From Cololabis saira (Eukaryota; Chordata; Actinopteri; Beloniformes; Belonidae), in contig NC_084599.1 in assembly GCF_033807715.1 (NCBI RefSeq), positions 9,419,625 to 9,483,624 on the forward strand: DNA of 64,000 bases. The letters are read 5' to 3'. The translations under genes and the position numbers were made by a program. Positions 24,602-37,146 of the stretch are shown here, piece after piece; within the stretch, counting starts at the first letter, position 1; the number at the start of each line of letters is the position of its first letter. The notes beneath the pieces are model-generated. The model saw only the letters and a program-made list of their open reading frames with translations. It was not told the origin of the DNA and searched no databases.

Positions 24602-25948
24602 TTAGTTCCCTGAAGAGGGAACGGGTCACCTCGTCTTCACACTAATTCACACAGGAAGATTTAATTGAACTCTAAACAGTTACACCACAGTTATTTACTC
24701 CGACTCCTCATCATTTCATTTCTTATGTTACAAGACAAATGAATCATGTTAACTGTAAAGAAATCACAACACTGAATTTTCACAAATGGCAACTTTATTG
24801 TTAAAAAAATAAAATAACATAAATTGTATATAAATAACATGTATGCACTATTGCTGGCTCAAGGAAGGACCGTGCGTCTTCTGAATGTGTCGTTGAAGCT
24901 TCAGGTGCTTGGAAGATCTGAAACCATAAACAGAAGAATAATGTATTACTAATAGAGCTCCGGTGTTACCTAACGAGTGAGTGGCTGCGTTAGGGAACAC
25001 TGGAGCCACCGGAGCTGCTCACCGGTCCGGTCCGGTGAGTAGCTCTGGTGGCTCCGGAGCTAAGCTAAATACTTAGCCCATGCAAAGATCATACTTGTAG
25101 ACAAATATAAATAACATAAAAAAAATAACGTCACTTACCGCTGACTCATGTGCAGTTGCCGGGTCCGTACTGTTGGAACTAATCCTTTTATAAAGTAAGT
25201 GTTGATGCAAAAACTGTCCCTCGCTGTAAACAGCCAGCGCTTCCAAACAATGGCGGACGCTCCAGCCGGCGGAGATAGTTGTGGGCGTGATTTCAGCAGC
25301 GGAAGTCACATGACACTGGAAGATTCAGCCGGGTGGGGTGTACAGACCCTGCAGAATTTGGTGGCATTTCATCTTTTCTGTGTTGGCAGGGTGGGAGAGG
25401 GGAGACCACTTTATATATGTTAAAACAAGAAAAAACGTGTTTTTCATAATAGGTCCCCTTTAATAATCAATTTACAATATTATTTTATAATTTATACCAG
25501 TTAACTATTTATGTATTTATGTTACACATTTATTATTTAATGTACAAATGTATATGTTTAAATCCATGTATTTGCAAGTGCATCTTTATGACAGTTAATA
25601 TGTTGAATTATGTTGAATCCGCCTTCTTGATTCCCTCAAATTTACCTCAATTGAAGGGCTAGATTCTTTTGGTTAGTTCAGTCACGTGAGAAGTGAGAAC
25701 CAGGAAGTAAAAAATGTTATGACGTGTGGAATTGAGTAAAGTGCTGCTTGAGAAAGTTATCCCTCTCCATCCTGCTGTTTATTCTGTTAAAGCGTGATAC
25801 AACCCCCACACATCGAACCATCACGCTACAATCAATAAAATCGGACTCCAATAAGCAAATGCCACATGTAAACAATGTAGTAGATAGTGAATGTTGGGGG
25901 TTTAAAAAGTTGGTAAGGACCTGAGAAACTCCTTTACTCTGATTAGAC

Positions 25949-26275
25949 CAGGGGTCGGCAACCCAAAATGTTGAAAGAGCCATATTGGACCAAAAAAACA
26001 AAAAACAAATATGTCTGGAGCCGCAAAAAATCAAAAGTCTTGTATAAACCTTAGAATGAAGGCAACACATTTTTTTTCATTATGCACTTCGAGTTGAAAT
26101 GTTGAGAAAAAGTTGAAATGTCGAGAAAAAAGTTGAAATGACGAGATTAAAAAGGAAAAAAAGAAAAAAAAAGGAATAAAAAAGGTCAAAACATTTTTGA
26201 AAAAGCTCCAGGGAGCCACTAGGGCGGCGCTAAAGAGCTGCATGTGGCTCTAGAGCGGCGGGTTGTCGACCCCTG
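25949..26275. mobile_element. hAT-type MITE (327 bp)
   Basis: Inverted ends CAGGGGTCGGCAACCC and GGGTTGTCGACCCCTG, with flanking octamers GATTAGAC and GGTTAGAC (7/8). The CAGGGGTCGGCAAC terminus is typical of hAT/Charlie-type elements. The middle has three tandem-like (a)gttgaaatg(t/a)cgagaaaaa units and A-rich DNA. Confidence 0.9.
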
Positions 26276-26283
26276 GGTTAGAC

Positions 26284-27215
26284 ACACCAGAGACAAGGGC
26301 CATGACGAGGTAGCTCCACACCCAGGCCCCCCAACCCCAACACACCACCATCCATGGCAATAGCGCAATAGGGCAACCAACAAAGCAGACTCCTGCAGCG
26401 CTACAGCAGCACCACCGCTCTTGCCTCCCACCTGCCACCAATCAGACAAAGGGAGAATAAGAAGGAGGGAGCAAAGAAGGAAAAACCATAGCGACGCAAC
26501 TAACCTCAGAAAGGCAGCACTAGGGAAGGGACAGCCAAGACCCGGAGGCAGAACAGGGGCAACCACACGGAACCACCTGACACACTAAGGATGCGTCCAG
26601 ATAGCAACTGGTCCTACACCACTCCCCCAGGACGCCCCCATGGAGGCCAGCCCGCACACCAGAACCACCAGCCGAGGCCTAAGTCCAGGAAAGTCCCTGC
26701 CACAGGGACAGTCCCGAATGGCAGTGACGCACACCAAACAGCCCAGGCCCCCAAAGTCCCCCTCCTGGGTCCAACTTGTCAGTGGACTGGCCAAAATGCC
26801 ACTAAATGCCATCTTGGCTACCCCCCAGCTTACTTTGTTTTGTTTTCTTCCAGACTGATTGCATTAATGTACACACTCTAGTTAGATTAACAGTTTTTAT
26901 TAGATGTTCTTAAACTGCATCATTGTTCTCAAAGATAATATTTGTTGTGCTTCTAATTGTACTAACAGACCACCAGGACCAGCTCTGGGTTGGGCCAGAA
27001 GCGTCTGGGGATCAAGGTTAGCGCTGGAGGCAGCAGCTGTCCTTGCCCATGGATGAAAACTTCTACCTGGATAATCTGGAGTGCAACCTTGACCTCATCA
27101 GTCACTCGCTCTGGCAGCATCTGGAACAGCTGGGGCCTCCAGCCGGGCCGGTCTCCAGGTTGGCTTGCACCATTTCAAACTGACCATCTTTGCCTGGACC
27201 TCTGCCAGAATCAAG
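26284..27215. other. C-rich, gene-free stretch of unknown origin
   Basis: About 26290-26820 is unusually rich in C (many CCCC, CCACC and CCAGG runs) and low in T compared with its flanks. About 26965-27210 reads like decayed coding DNA but has stops in all frames and no family I recognise. It may be a remnant of a large mobile element. Confidence 0.35.
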
Positions 27216-27223
27216 CTCTAACA

Positions 27224-27447
27224 CAGTGTTTCTCAATCCTGGTCCTCGTGGGCCCCTGTCCTGCATGTTTTAGATGTTTCCCTGCACCAACACACCTGAT
27301 TCTAATTAAAGGTCCTCATTAGCTTGTCACCAAGGTCTGCACAACTCTGTTGATGACACAGGTACTTTCATCACGGTGTGCTGAAGCAGGGTAGCATCTA
27401 AAACATGCAGGACAGGGGGACCCGAGGACCAGGATTGAGAAACACTG
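27224..27447. mobile_element. hAT-type MITE (224 bp)
   Basis: Inverted ends CAGTGTTTCTCAATCCTGGT and ACCAGGATTGAGAAACACTG match perfectly over 20 bp. Flanking octamers are CTCTAACA (27216-27223) and ATCTAACA (27448-27455), 7/8. The core carries gcatgttttagatg and its inverse, making an extended hairpin. Confidence 0.92.
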
Positions 27448-27910
27448 ATCTAACAAAACCCTAAATCCATTATCACTTAGTCAAACATTACCTATTTGAG
27501 TGTACGAGGATGGATCAACAGGTTTTATCAGAATAAATGTAAGGTAATGTAAGTTAGTAATGTAACAGGTGAGTAGGGCTCTGATTGAGCCATGGACACC
27601 TCAAGGCTGTGGGCAGCGAGCTGCACATCTTGATCCAAGCTCCAGCAGTCCTTGTTTTAAATCCAGCAGTACTCATTTGGGATGTTGTGTGAGTAGTGAC
27701 ATTTGAAACCAGGATGGATGTACCCTTATAGATCAGACCTACATCTAGAAAGATGTTGGGCCTGAAAACAATCCATACGGCCTTCTCATCCAAAGGGCAT
27801 CACCAACAGTTGCTTATCAAACTGGCTTTGCACACCGTTGGTTAGCACTAAAACCAATCAGAGGAGAGCAATGAACAAGGTGACGTATTAAAAGCGACTG
27901 AAGAAAGTCA

Positions 27911-28307
27911 TTCAAGTTATTCAAGCACGGTGGCTTAGTGGTTAGCACTGTTGCCTCACAGCAAGAAGGTCCCCGGTTCGACTCCCAGGCCCGGCAGGGG
28001 CCTTTCTGTGTGGAGTTTGCATGTTCTCCCCGTGCTTGCGTGGGTTCTCTGCGGGTACTCCGGCTTCCTCCCACAGTCCAAAAACATGCATATTAGGTTA
28101 ATTGATGATTCTAAATTGCCCGTAGGTGTGAGCGTGAGTGTGATTGTGAGCATGGTTTGTGTGTCTATATGTGGCCCTGCGATGGACTGGTGACCTGTCC
28201 AGGGTGTAACCCCTGCCTCTCACCTAAAATGAGCTGGGATAGGCTCCAGCAGACCCCCGTGACCCCGCAAGGGATAAAGCGGGTAAGATAATGAATGAAT
28301 GAATGAA
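27911..28307 (+). mobile_element. tRNA-derived SINE with (ATGA)n tail and 12-bp target duplication
   Basis: GCACGGTGGCTTAGTGGTTAG (A-box region) and GGTTCGACTCCC (B box) form an internal Pol III promoter. The body has GGAGTTTGCATGTTCTCCCC, CGGCTTCCTCCCACAGTCC and GAGCTGGGATAGGCTCCAGC, hallmark phrases of a widespread teleost repeat, and ends in an ATGA tandem tail. TGAAGAAAGTCA occurs at 27899-27910 and 28308-28319, fitting LINE-driven insertion. The exact 5' end between 27911 and 27925 is uncertain. Confidence 0.85.
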
Positions 28308-28550
28308 TGAAGAAAGTCAATGGAAGAGTGTGTTTTGTGGTTTTGTTGGCAGAACAGAAAATACTTCTACCTTACATAGGAATGATTTGGGCCAGAGTCT
28401 TTAACTATTGATGACAAAACCAATTTAATTGGCCATTATATCTCAGCTGCAGCCATCTGTTCTGTTCACATCCAGATTATGTCACCGCTCTGTCATCATC
28501 TTGATAACCCCACCCAGAAACTTCAAGGATAGACTGATTTAATAGACTCA

Positions 28551-28916
28551 TTTACTTTCTGGACTATAAGCTGCTACTTTTTTATTTTTCTTCACACTTT
28601 TAACTCTGTGGCTTTAACAACGATGCGCCTAATTTATGGATTTTTACGGGCTAACGAGCTTCATGCAACCAATAGATTTAGCCTCGTGGACACCTGCGGC
28701 TTATAGACAAGTGCCGTATATATGTACAAAATCTGTTTTCTTTTTAAATTTACTGGGTGTACAATAAAGCCAAGGCAGCATGTCTCCCTCTGTTTTTTTA
28801 TAGACAGTACTGTGTATTATAAAGTACTCTCATTCACTTTTTACTTTTTTGGGTTTTTCTAAAAACAAAAACGGACAATTTAGACAGGTGTGCTAAATTG
28901 TCCGGAAATTACTGTA
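28551..28916. mobile_element. Probable degenerate DNA-transposon MITE
   Basis: The left end ttactttctggactataagc resembles the inverse of the right end gctaaattgtccggaaatta-ctgta. The body contains cacctgcggcttatagac. The pairing is imperfect and the target duplication is unclear, so the boundaries are approximate. Confidence 0.42.
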
Positions 28917-29339
28917 GTATCTGAGGTACAACAGGTGGTAAGAAGACCCTTGGATTTGATAGCAATAAGTCTAGATTTCCAGGCTAGCATGGATCAATGG
29001 GCAAAGTCAGTCAAAATGTATGTAAAGAAAGATTAATTTGCATAATAGTTTGAGCTAGTATGAGCTAAGGCCAAACAAATGATCAACCTGTGGTAACTGA
29101 ACGGTGGTTGTGTTCGAGGGGCTTCTCGGCTTGTTCTTTTCACCCATTTGCCAACTTTTGGATAAATCGAGTTCGGGCACAGTCATCTCCTGCCAAAATG
29201 GCACCATCCAGAGGTCTAGTAATAACCTACACTTCTGAAATTCTATAGCCTCTTTTACATCGGTGAATACCCCGCGTTTTACATGCGGATCTAGGGAGTT
29301 GTGTTCCCCTTTTACATTGACCTCCGAGGGTCGTCTTAT

Positions 29340-29913
29340 GGCCCTTTTGCACTAGTCTCGCTTTACCTCGGTTCTACCCGCCACGGCCCCGTTTTGCCCT
29401 TTTGCACTAGGACTGAGACGGGTAGAGCCGCTCCAAGCAGATACATTTTTCTGTAATCATTCTAGCGAGGTTCTATCAGGGCTGAGCAGGGACTATTTCC
29501 GACGTCACCACCCTCCTCGCCTCTGATTGGTTGGGGGGCGGGGCCGTCAAACGTTTAAATCAGGAAGCAGGAGTCAGCGCGAGGCGACTCACGGCTCGCG
29601 GCGATTTTATTATACAGCACAAACGTCTGTTTGGTGATCCAACTCTGAGGTGCAGATGGTCATAAACCTGGTGGCTGTCGAGAAAATTAAAAAAGGGATG
29701 TAGACGGGGTGTTTTTTTCTCAGCCGCTCGCGGCTCCAGCTGATTTCTCATCTGCGCCGACACAAACAAAGGTGCTGCGCAATCGAGTACGTCACAGCAG
29801 CTTCACCCCAACCCCCCCCACTTCTCCCCTGGCTGTGCAAAAACACACGGGTGGAGCCGCGTCGAGCCGCGCCGAGCCGAGCCGGGCTGAAGCGAGACTA
29901 GTGGAAAAGTGGC
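29340..29913. mobile_element. DNA transposon with GGCCCTTTTGCACTAG-type inverted ends
   Basis: Left end GGCCCTTTTGCACTAGTCTC and right end (inverse) GCCACTTTTCCACTAGTCTC match over about 23 bp (gcactagtctcgctt shared). AT lies on both sides, a possible 2-bp target duplication. The element is GC-rich, with gagccg(c/a) repeats near 29850-29885 and a T/C-rich centre. The superfamily is not settled from the ends alone. Confidence 0.62.
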
Positions 29914-32711
29914 ATTAATGTCTAATGTAAACAGGACTAATGTGGGGTAGCGAGTTGTGGGAGGGGTTTGTACATCAAGTTACCTGAGTACAACCCACAA
30001 GGGGAGTTTTTAAAAAAAGTATTATTATTATTTTACAAAACAAGGAAACAGCTGATGAGAGTAATAACAACAGGGGGACGTCACAGGTAGGATCTATATT
30101 TGTTGTTAGATGAGTAACTTGGGAGACGAGGGGATCCGTGAGCTACTCAGCCGAGGAGGAAAGCTTGACAAACCGGGTCTTTGCAAGGAACAAAACCCGG
30201 CCAAAAACCGCTCATCCCGATCTTCATCCATCCTCATTTTGAAAACTACACCTCTCTGATGCCGCATATTAACCTACCCTGCTGATGTAGGGATAATACG
30301 TTATTCTCCACGCCCACACAGGTTACGTTATGTTTCGTGGATAATGCCTCCCGACTCGCCTTCTCTCCCCTCAACTCCCCTTCAGGCCCGAGGTGACAAA
30401 TACCACGCCTTGTGTTTTTATTACCAACGCGCATTAAACACGCGTTCATCGTCCAGCGAAATTAGTGGGATCCGATTTAAAACCGCCTCATAAGTCACAT
30501 CACAGCGGGTTTGTCCAGTTCTTTTGATAACATATATCTGAAATACATATCTTTGTTTCTTTTTGCATTTACACCAGTTCAAACACTGAAGTGAACAGTT
30601 GGCATCTGACATTCAAGTAAATTATAATTCAGATCACATCACAACTCAATATTTGTGTCTTTTTTTGATCTTGGGTTCTTTTTTTTTTTTTTACATTGTA
30701 AGACTGTTTCTATTTTCTAACCAACTTGGCAAATGGTCCAACTGTACAAGATGATTCTTTGTTTTGTTTTTTGTTTTCATTGATTACGCAATTTGACACA
30801 TATATCAGCGCTGTGATGATGGATATATGACTTCTGTGTGAGTGAATGTCAAAGTGAATATGGCACAATATTTCCCAGGTGTGATGGGTGTGTTTGCTAC
30901 AATATTGATATCTTTCCATCTATTTTTTAAGGGTGGCAGTCCTATTAAGGTACACAATGTCAAGCGTAACAGTAGTTTATTCACTGGACTGCACTGGCTG
31001 GTTGGTGCATTTTTTTCTAAATCTTCTTTTCTATCACAACAACTGGGAACTTTGAACTATATATCAGAATGTGAAGGTGTTGCAAACTGGTTGTGTGAGA
31101 CTATTGTAAAAAAAACAACTGCCCTGATGAAACATCTCTTTTTTTTAGTTCTTAATTATTATTTTCAATGCCTTTTCTTTTATTAAATAATTCCTATATA
31201 TACAAATTTATTCTCATAAACACTGAACAAACAAATCAGTTCCCAACTGAAGGCAGTTAAACTGGATGGATTGTTCATGTTTTTGGATCTTTGCCATTTT
31301 GTTGCCACTGGCAAAACTTACTTTCCCAGCCTAACAACCTGATCTGTGTGACAAAAGATTCACATAAGTCAAGCAAAAGAAAAAGAAAAAAAGTTGAATC
31401 ATATCGTGGGAAAGCATCGATAATTTTCTGGGAGTCTGAATAATACGACAGTATATATGATTCAGTGAATAGGCTACATGGAAATACAGGTTTTACTGGT
31501 CACATATGAAGGTAGTTCTTAACGGTTTATCTGCACTGATGTTATGGAAGAGCAGGAATTGGCTCTGGAAAATATTCCATGCTCCAGGAAGCAACTTTTT
31601 AGTAGAGTTTAAACATGATTTGATTCATTTTGTTGCTCAGTATGGACTGGCATTTTTCACCCTGCCTCTTAACAGGTTCTCCAACTTCACCCCGGCATAT
31701 TCTTAGTTAAAACATATAGGTCTCCCTACTGGGATATTATGAACAATAAGTTGCTGGGCAGTTTAGTGCATAGACTGTAAATTATCGCCTTTCACACACT
31801 TCATTGGACACTGGCAGTTTTGACTCATCTGGATTTCCCCTGCATTAGTCACCAACTGGAATATACACACAGACCCACACAAGTATGCCCGCATAGCCCC
31901 CTCGCAGGGCGAGAGTGATGGGCCGCAGTGCGGTGTATATGACAGACACTGATAATACAACTCTCCATAGTGCAGGAAACATTGGGGCTACTTCATCAGC
32001 TGCTCCGCCAACTGCTCTTTGGCATCCCGTATGAAAACTCTTGACATTAATAAAGCTGTGCGAATGGCGCTGCATAATACCTTCAGGACAACGAACACTA
32101 GAGAGTGAATTAAGAGATATTGGGCTCTGCGATCACACGGGCTGCTTTCCATCGTTGGTTTTGACTACAGATACAAATGCAGCTTAAATTTGGCTTATCG
32201 CTCTCCAACCAAAGCCTTGTGAGAATAAAAACCACACTGGACACATGTGTGCTGCTACGGACGACCGAACCAGAGATCTCAGTGACGTAGCCGTCAACTC
32301 ATAAACACACACATGCATCTCAAATGAAGTAAGAGGGGTTCAGTGACCGGCTCACCAACGCCCAAGCCTTAGAGTAATTAATGATGTAAGGGTTTCAGAT
32401 GGCATTGTAAATATCAAATTTAATGACATCTTGAGGTCAGTTTGTCCTTGTTGTGTTGAGAGATGGATGCAGTCAAACGGGGGAAGAGCGCGTGTAAAAA
32501 GGGTTATTGGAGTATTTTGTTGTAAAGATAAGATAATAATCGCCGTGACATTTTACAAGTGGGTTTTTACTGTGGACACATTTGTCAAAGCAAAGACTGA
32601 TGCTTATTTTTTCAACAGGGAAGCTGGGCAGGCTGATTAACAACGACTGGTATTTTTGGCATTGACCACAGAGCATATTTACTACAACATTCAGACAGCT
32701 GTTGATTTACA
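29914..32711. other. Gene-free sequence
   Basis: Mostly unique. Short T runs (about 30661-30692) and small ORFs (30842-31186, 31506-31706) without recognisable similarity. Confidence 0.55.
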
Positions 32712-33880
32712 ACCCCAGTTCAGAAAAAACATAGAACATAAGAATTTTAAAAAGTAAAAGTCAATGCAGGGAATTTTAATATTTTTTCTCAGTTTTGCTC
32801 ATCAAATTTTTTTATTTCAGGCCTGCACGTTGCAAAAAAGATGTTATATGGGCAGTGTGTTGCTCTGTAGTTATGTTGAATTATGTCCAATGTGTTAATA
32901 TCAACATTTGACTGTTGTAATAATTTTGCGAAAAAGCAGAATCTATCAAAGGCTGTGTGTTACGTAAAAGCACAGGCAGGAGAATAATGTCCTCAATAAC
33001 TGATATAATCATATGTACAAAGGATTATCCTCTACAGCATACATTGACATACATTCACAAATGCCCCTCAAATCTTTTCTATGCATCAAAAAGATGACAT
33101 GCGTTAATCCTGTCCAGATGCCACTGTGACATCTCTGAGCTGGGAGGCATTTGGGACGGACATCTCTCAGATGTAATATATATATTGTGGTCATACAGAT
33201 GTGCGTGCCCTATCTTTATTAAAAGAAATAAGCTCCGTGTGCAGCAAGCCAAAGACGAAAAGGAGCAATCCAGCAAAAGTCACGGTCTTTGTTTGTGTGG
33301 GGCTGTATCACTGCATCACCGCCAGTGACTAAGGTATTTTATATAATAGTAACATTAATGCTAGACATTGAGATTTTTAGCCTGAAATGATATGTTTTTC
33401 AGGAATGTCTGTGGATTTTTCAACTGCAAAAAAGGGAGATACAATCTCCACACAATGTAAAGGCATGATTGTAGAAGCAGAGGGCATGGGCACTGGAGTG
33501 GCCTGCTGGCAGTCCAAACCTGCTCCAATAAAAATGGGTGGAGAATATGAATAGAAGAAATGCAACAATGATGAATTTGAACTGGTTCACACCTTTAGAT
33601 GTGTTTACAGGATGAATGGAACCATTTAACCACTCCTTAGTGCCAGTAATACCTTTGTAGTGCTGCAGAAAAGAATGGCAACATGATAAAGTGATAAGAG
33701 CGTCACTCGTCTCACTTTTTTGTGTTGAAGGGCAAAAATGCAAAAGCGGAAATGTAATGAAGTTTATGAAAACAATATGAAACATCCTGGGCTTATTCTA
33801 TTTGCAAATAAAGGATGTTGAAAAAATGTTAGAATCTGTAAATATCTTTTCATTTGAAACATTTTTTGGGCGCAATGGTA
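32712..33880 (+). mobile_element. Possible decayed Tc1/mariner-like transposon
   Basis: The start tacaaccccagttcagaaaa resembles a common fish transposon end. The later cactggagtggcctgctggc followed by agtccaaacctgctccaata reads like the transposase C-terminal WP-x-x-SP(N/D)L region. All frames are broken and the right end is not clearly defined. Low certainty. Confidence 0.3.
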
Positions 33881-34549
33881 AAGTATTTTCTGCATTTTTT
33901 GTCTTCTCTTTGGGAAATGTTGGACTTTACCAAAAAACTAAATCTGAGAAATCTGAAAATTTGAACTCCTGTTCTAATATTCTGGCATCTGATTTCAAGC
34001 ATTCGTCCCTTTGCTTTTCTGAAACAAGTATAGCAACAGCAATGTAATCTAGTCACACTGATTTATATTCAGAACTGTTATGCATGACAACGTCCTTTTT
34101 GGTTCTCCTGTCTGGTCGACTTTAAAATAACTAATAACTGACGTTTAAATAAATGACGTGTTCATTGTGCCCAGAAGATGAGTCCTAACAATTATTGTAA
34201 TTCCCTGACTTGTATGTCTACAAAACTAGTGGCAGAGTTTTTCACATCTGGGTTAATATTTGATTGGTTGATAAAGCTTGTGTACAGAAATCTGTAGTTC
34301 CTTGATAACTTGGAGAGATTTTCCATTTTTAATTAAATATCCCCACGGCCGTTGGATACACTGCTATAAAGATGATTGGATCCTGGAGATGTCTCTTCTG
34401 GGATGACTTTTTCCTATGAAGTTAGTGATGACTCATTTTTCTTTCTCATTGCTTAATAGCTTTTAAGTTGCTGTGCACCGGATTTAAGGTAGTTTGACTG
34501 TCTCATCGTCTCTCATAACACATTTTCAAATGTGTTACAAGAATAACAT

Positions 34550-34581
34550 TGTGTAGGCTGGGCCTACGCCCAGTCTACACA
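34550..34581. repeat. Short hairpin: 14-bp arms around CTAC
   Basis: tgtgtaggctgggc at 34550-34563 pairs with gcccagtctacaca at 34568-34581 (13 of 14) around a 4-base loop. It is isolated in unique sequence with no obvious gene end nearby. Confidence 0.7.
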
Positions 34582-34917
34582 AAGTGAAGATGGTGAGTTA
34601 CCAGCAGTGCAAGAGCCACGTTACCATTCAACTGTCCATTTGCTAGCAATGTAAAGTTGTGCCACATAAAAACAGAGAGAAAGTACATATTGGCCAGTCC
34701 TGCCATACTCATGCACATAGTCTGTAAATGCAGAGGTTTAGAGCTAAACATTTGTCGGACACCCTGCTTCTATTTTCTTTCTGTCGCTCGCTTTGAAAGC
34801 CGGTTGAAAGTGCTGTATGAAACGCTCATGGATGAGGAACGGCTGATCCAGTTAGTTGAAATGAGAAGTTATCTCTATGATTCCTCCTCATTTCACTACA
34901 AAAACCTCAATAAAGTG

Positions 34918-35244
34918 GCAGCTGCTGGAGGGAGATGGACAGAGAGCGTCCGATGTCACGCAGTGCTACGATAGTCGGACGCTCATGCAGTTACACGGTT
35001 TTATAGTTGTGGGCGTGGTTTCACGCATCGGAGGCCAAACCTCTGCTCCCGTCGTGACATCACGACAGGAGCAGAATCTGAACGGCTCGTAGATCCACAT
35101 CACACTGGACGGCTCATCCAGGCGACTGTACAGACACTGCAGAATTTGGTTGCTTTCCTCCTTCTCTGAGTTGGCAGGCTGAGGGGAGACCACTTTATAT
35201 ATGTTAAAGCAAGAAAAAAACGTGTTTTTCATAATAGGTCCCCT
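34918..35244 (-). mobile_element. TTAA-target, Kolobok-like transposon, copy C (truncated)
   Basis: The right end CATAATAGGTCCCCT followed by TTAA (35245-35248) and the subterminal aaaacgtgtttttcat match copy B. The phrase ccgatgtcacgcag then atagtcggacgctca also matches copy B near 24450. The left end is missing, and sequence before about 34918 is unrelated. The ctgctcccgtcgtgacatca and inverse hairpin near 35042-35078 corresponds to that of copy A. Confidence 0.75.
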
Positions 35245-35329
35245 TTAAATCAGTTTAAGATCCTAGTTTTTGTTTGTTTATTGTAATATTTTTCTCTGAA
35301 TCCATGTTTGTGTTCAGCACTTTGGTCAA

Positions 35330-35384
35330 ATGTGTTGTTTTTAAAGTGCTTTATGAATAAAGTTGAGTCGAGTTGAGTCGTTCT
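35330..35384 (+). repeat. LINE/SINE tail-like sequence with (GAGTC)n end
   Basis: aaagtgctttatgaataaag followed by ttgagtcgagttgagtcg has the form of a retroposon 3' tail with a short tandem terminus. No head is recognisable. Confidence 0.35.
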
Positions 35385-35783
35385 TCACACAGTTGCTCGG
35401 GAAGTGGATGGGAACCCGAGTCAAAGTTAGTTGTGGCTACCAGCCCCCTCAACCAATCCCCGGTAAAATATGTGCAGAGCTGGACATTTACAGCACAATA
35501 TGCCATTTTAGATGTTTTGATTTACCCAAGGCTGATTACTTTGCTTAACTTTGCAGCATTAAGGAATCACGTACTGATGAGTATGTGATGACAGCTCGCC
35601 ATTGGCTGAGCCGACTGTCAATCAATGATGTTAGAAATGATTGTATTGCTTTGTATTCATTCTGCTGATATGGTGCAATTCATTACTAATTATTAAATGA
35701 ATTCACTATTAGTTTAATTTGGAAAGGGATGACTTCAGAGCTAGCGCTAACCACCACAAAGCAGATCTGAAGTTATACTTAAA

Positions 35784-35862
35784 CTTAAACTTTATTTATT
35801 TATTTATATAGCACTTTTCATACAGGTAGAGTGCAACACAAAGTGCTTTACATCAATAAGTA
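35784..35862 (+). repeat. Interspersed repeat fragment (tttatttatatagcac type)
   Basis: aaactttatttatttattta followed by tatagcacttttcatacagg and caaagtgctttacatcaa resembles the fish repeat at 23232, here in a different subfamily. Confidence 0.4.
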
Positions 35863-37144
35863 AAAAGAAACAATCTCCCTTATAGTACTGCAGAACTTCA
35901 GATCTACTGTTAGCTCTCTAATGCTCGATCAGAAATTATGAAAATATTTTTACTGTGAGCTACATAATACTAGATTTAAAGTTATACCTTTACGTCTCCA
36001 TGACTTTACATCAGTAGATCCATTATCACAGATAAACCCTCAACACTAGCGGCAATAACATTTGTAGTGTGAACTAGTTATTTTACAGTAACTCTTCACT
36101 AAATGGTATTTCCTTCTCAAATGCCAAACACGTACATCATTTGAGTAATTTGGTGAAAGGTTTTCTCATTTGTGTGTAGAATTTAGCAAAAATAGCCAAT
36201 GTTGCAAAAAATGTACTTAAGGATTCAGAAAAAACTGTAACACTGTTTTGAGGGTAGAGTGTGCTTTTGCACGAGAAGTGTAGGATTTTGCATTTTGTGT
36301 GTGAGTTTTTTAATTTGGGTTTAAAGTTTTGAGAAAGTGAGGTAGTCTATCAGGAAATGTGTTTAAACAATTGTGAAAAACTGTATGAGCATCCCTAAAC
36401 ACACTGGTTAAAATGTGTTTAGGCATAAACTCCATAAAACAGATGAACATTGAGGATTTCCTGATCTTCTTTTGTAAGGAGCTGACAGCTACAGATGTCC
36501 AACTCGGGGCCCTGTGACACTGATACTCGACAGTCATCGGCTCACCTGCATTTGGGAGGCGGGTCTCACTGACAGGTCAATTACTCACTGGTTTGAAGAA
36601 AATAAACTGCAGAGTCTTGGCAGAAGGGGATGTAAGAGCTACTCCTACCCACGTCTTTTCTCTAGAGAAGGAACGAGTTGATTAGTCAGGATTTCAACAA
36701 ATCAAAAGTTTGACAAAAGTGTTTTCATCTATTCGGATGGACATTAACTCTTTTTAAAAGGCTATAATAGAAATACCTGAAGCAAGTGTAAAATGAATTT
36801 TGCAAAATGAATGACCTCTGCTTCATATTTCCTCCCTTTCCATCAACTATTTCAAACCCATTATTACATCAAAATGTAACAGCAAAAGACAAGAGTGCAC
36901 ATCGCAGCGCGGAAATACAGTAGCAGATTCAACAATGTAAAAAATGGCTCAAATACAAAATGCATTTCCTCAAACTTTTATAACGTCGGGAAAAAGACAT
37001 TTACGTTGCAACATCTTGACACGTGAGATAAATGTGTCAACAAATAGTGAACAGGAATGCACGACAGTTTACTTGGAAATACTTGATTGACCAATATCGT
37101 TGGTCTTTCTGCAACTTGTAACGAATCTTCTCAGGATAAAAAAG
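35863..37144. other. Gene-free sequence
   Basis: Unique AT-rich DNA, nothing recognised. Confidence 0.55.
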
Positions 37145-37146
37145 TA

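Larger units (their letters stand above)
23750..25459 (-). mobile_element. TTAA-target, Kolobok-like transposon, copy B, carrying two nested insertions
   Basis: Flanked by TTAA (23746-23749, 25460-25463), with ends AGGGGACCTATTATG and CATAATAGGTCCCCT. It is inverted relative to copy A at 9973, and subterminal sequences correspond (gcatttaatgtatattttaa at its left, cgtgtttttcat at its right). A solo LTR (23795-24115) and a small Harbinger-like MITE (24515-24601) sit inside it, so the original element was about 1.3 kb. It is non-coding. Confidence 0.85.
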
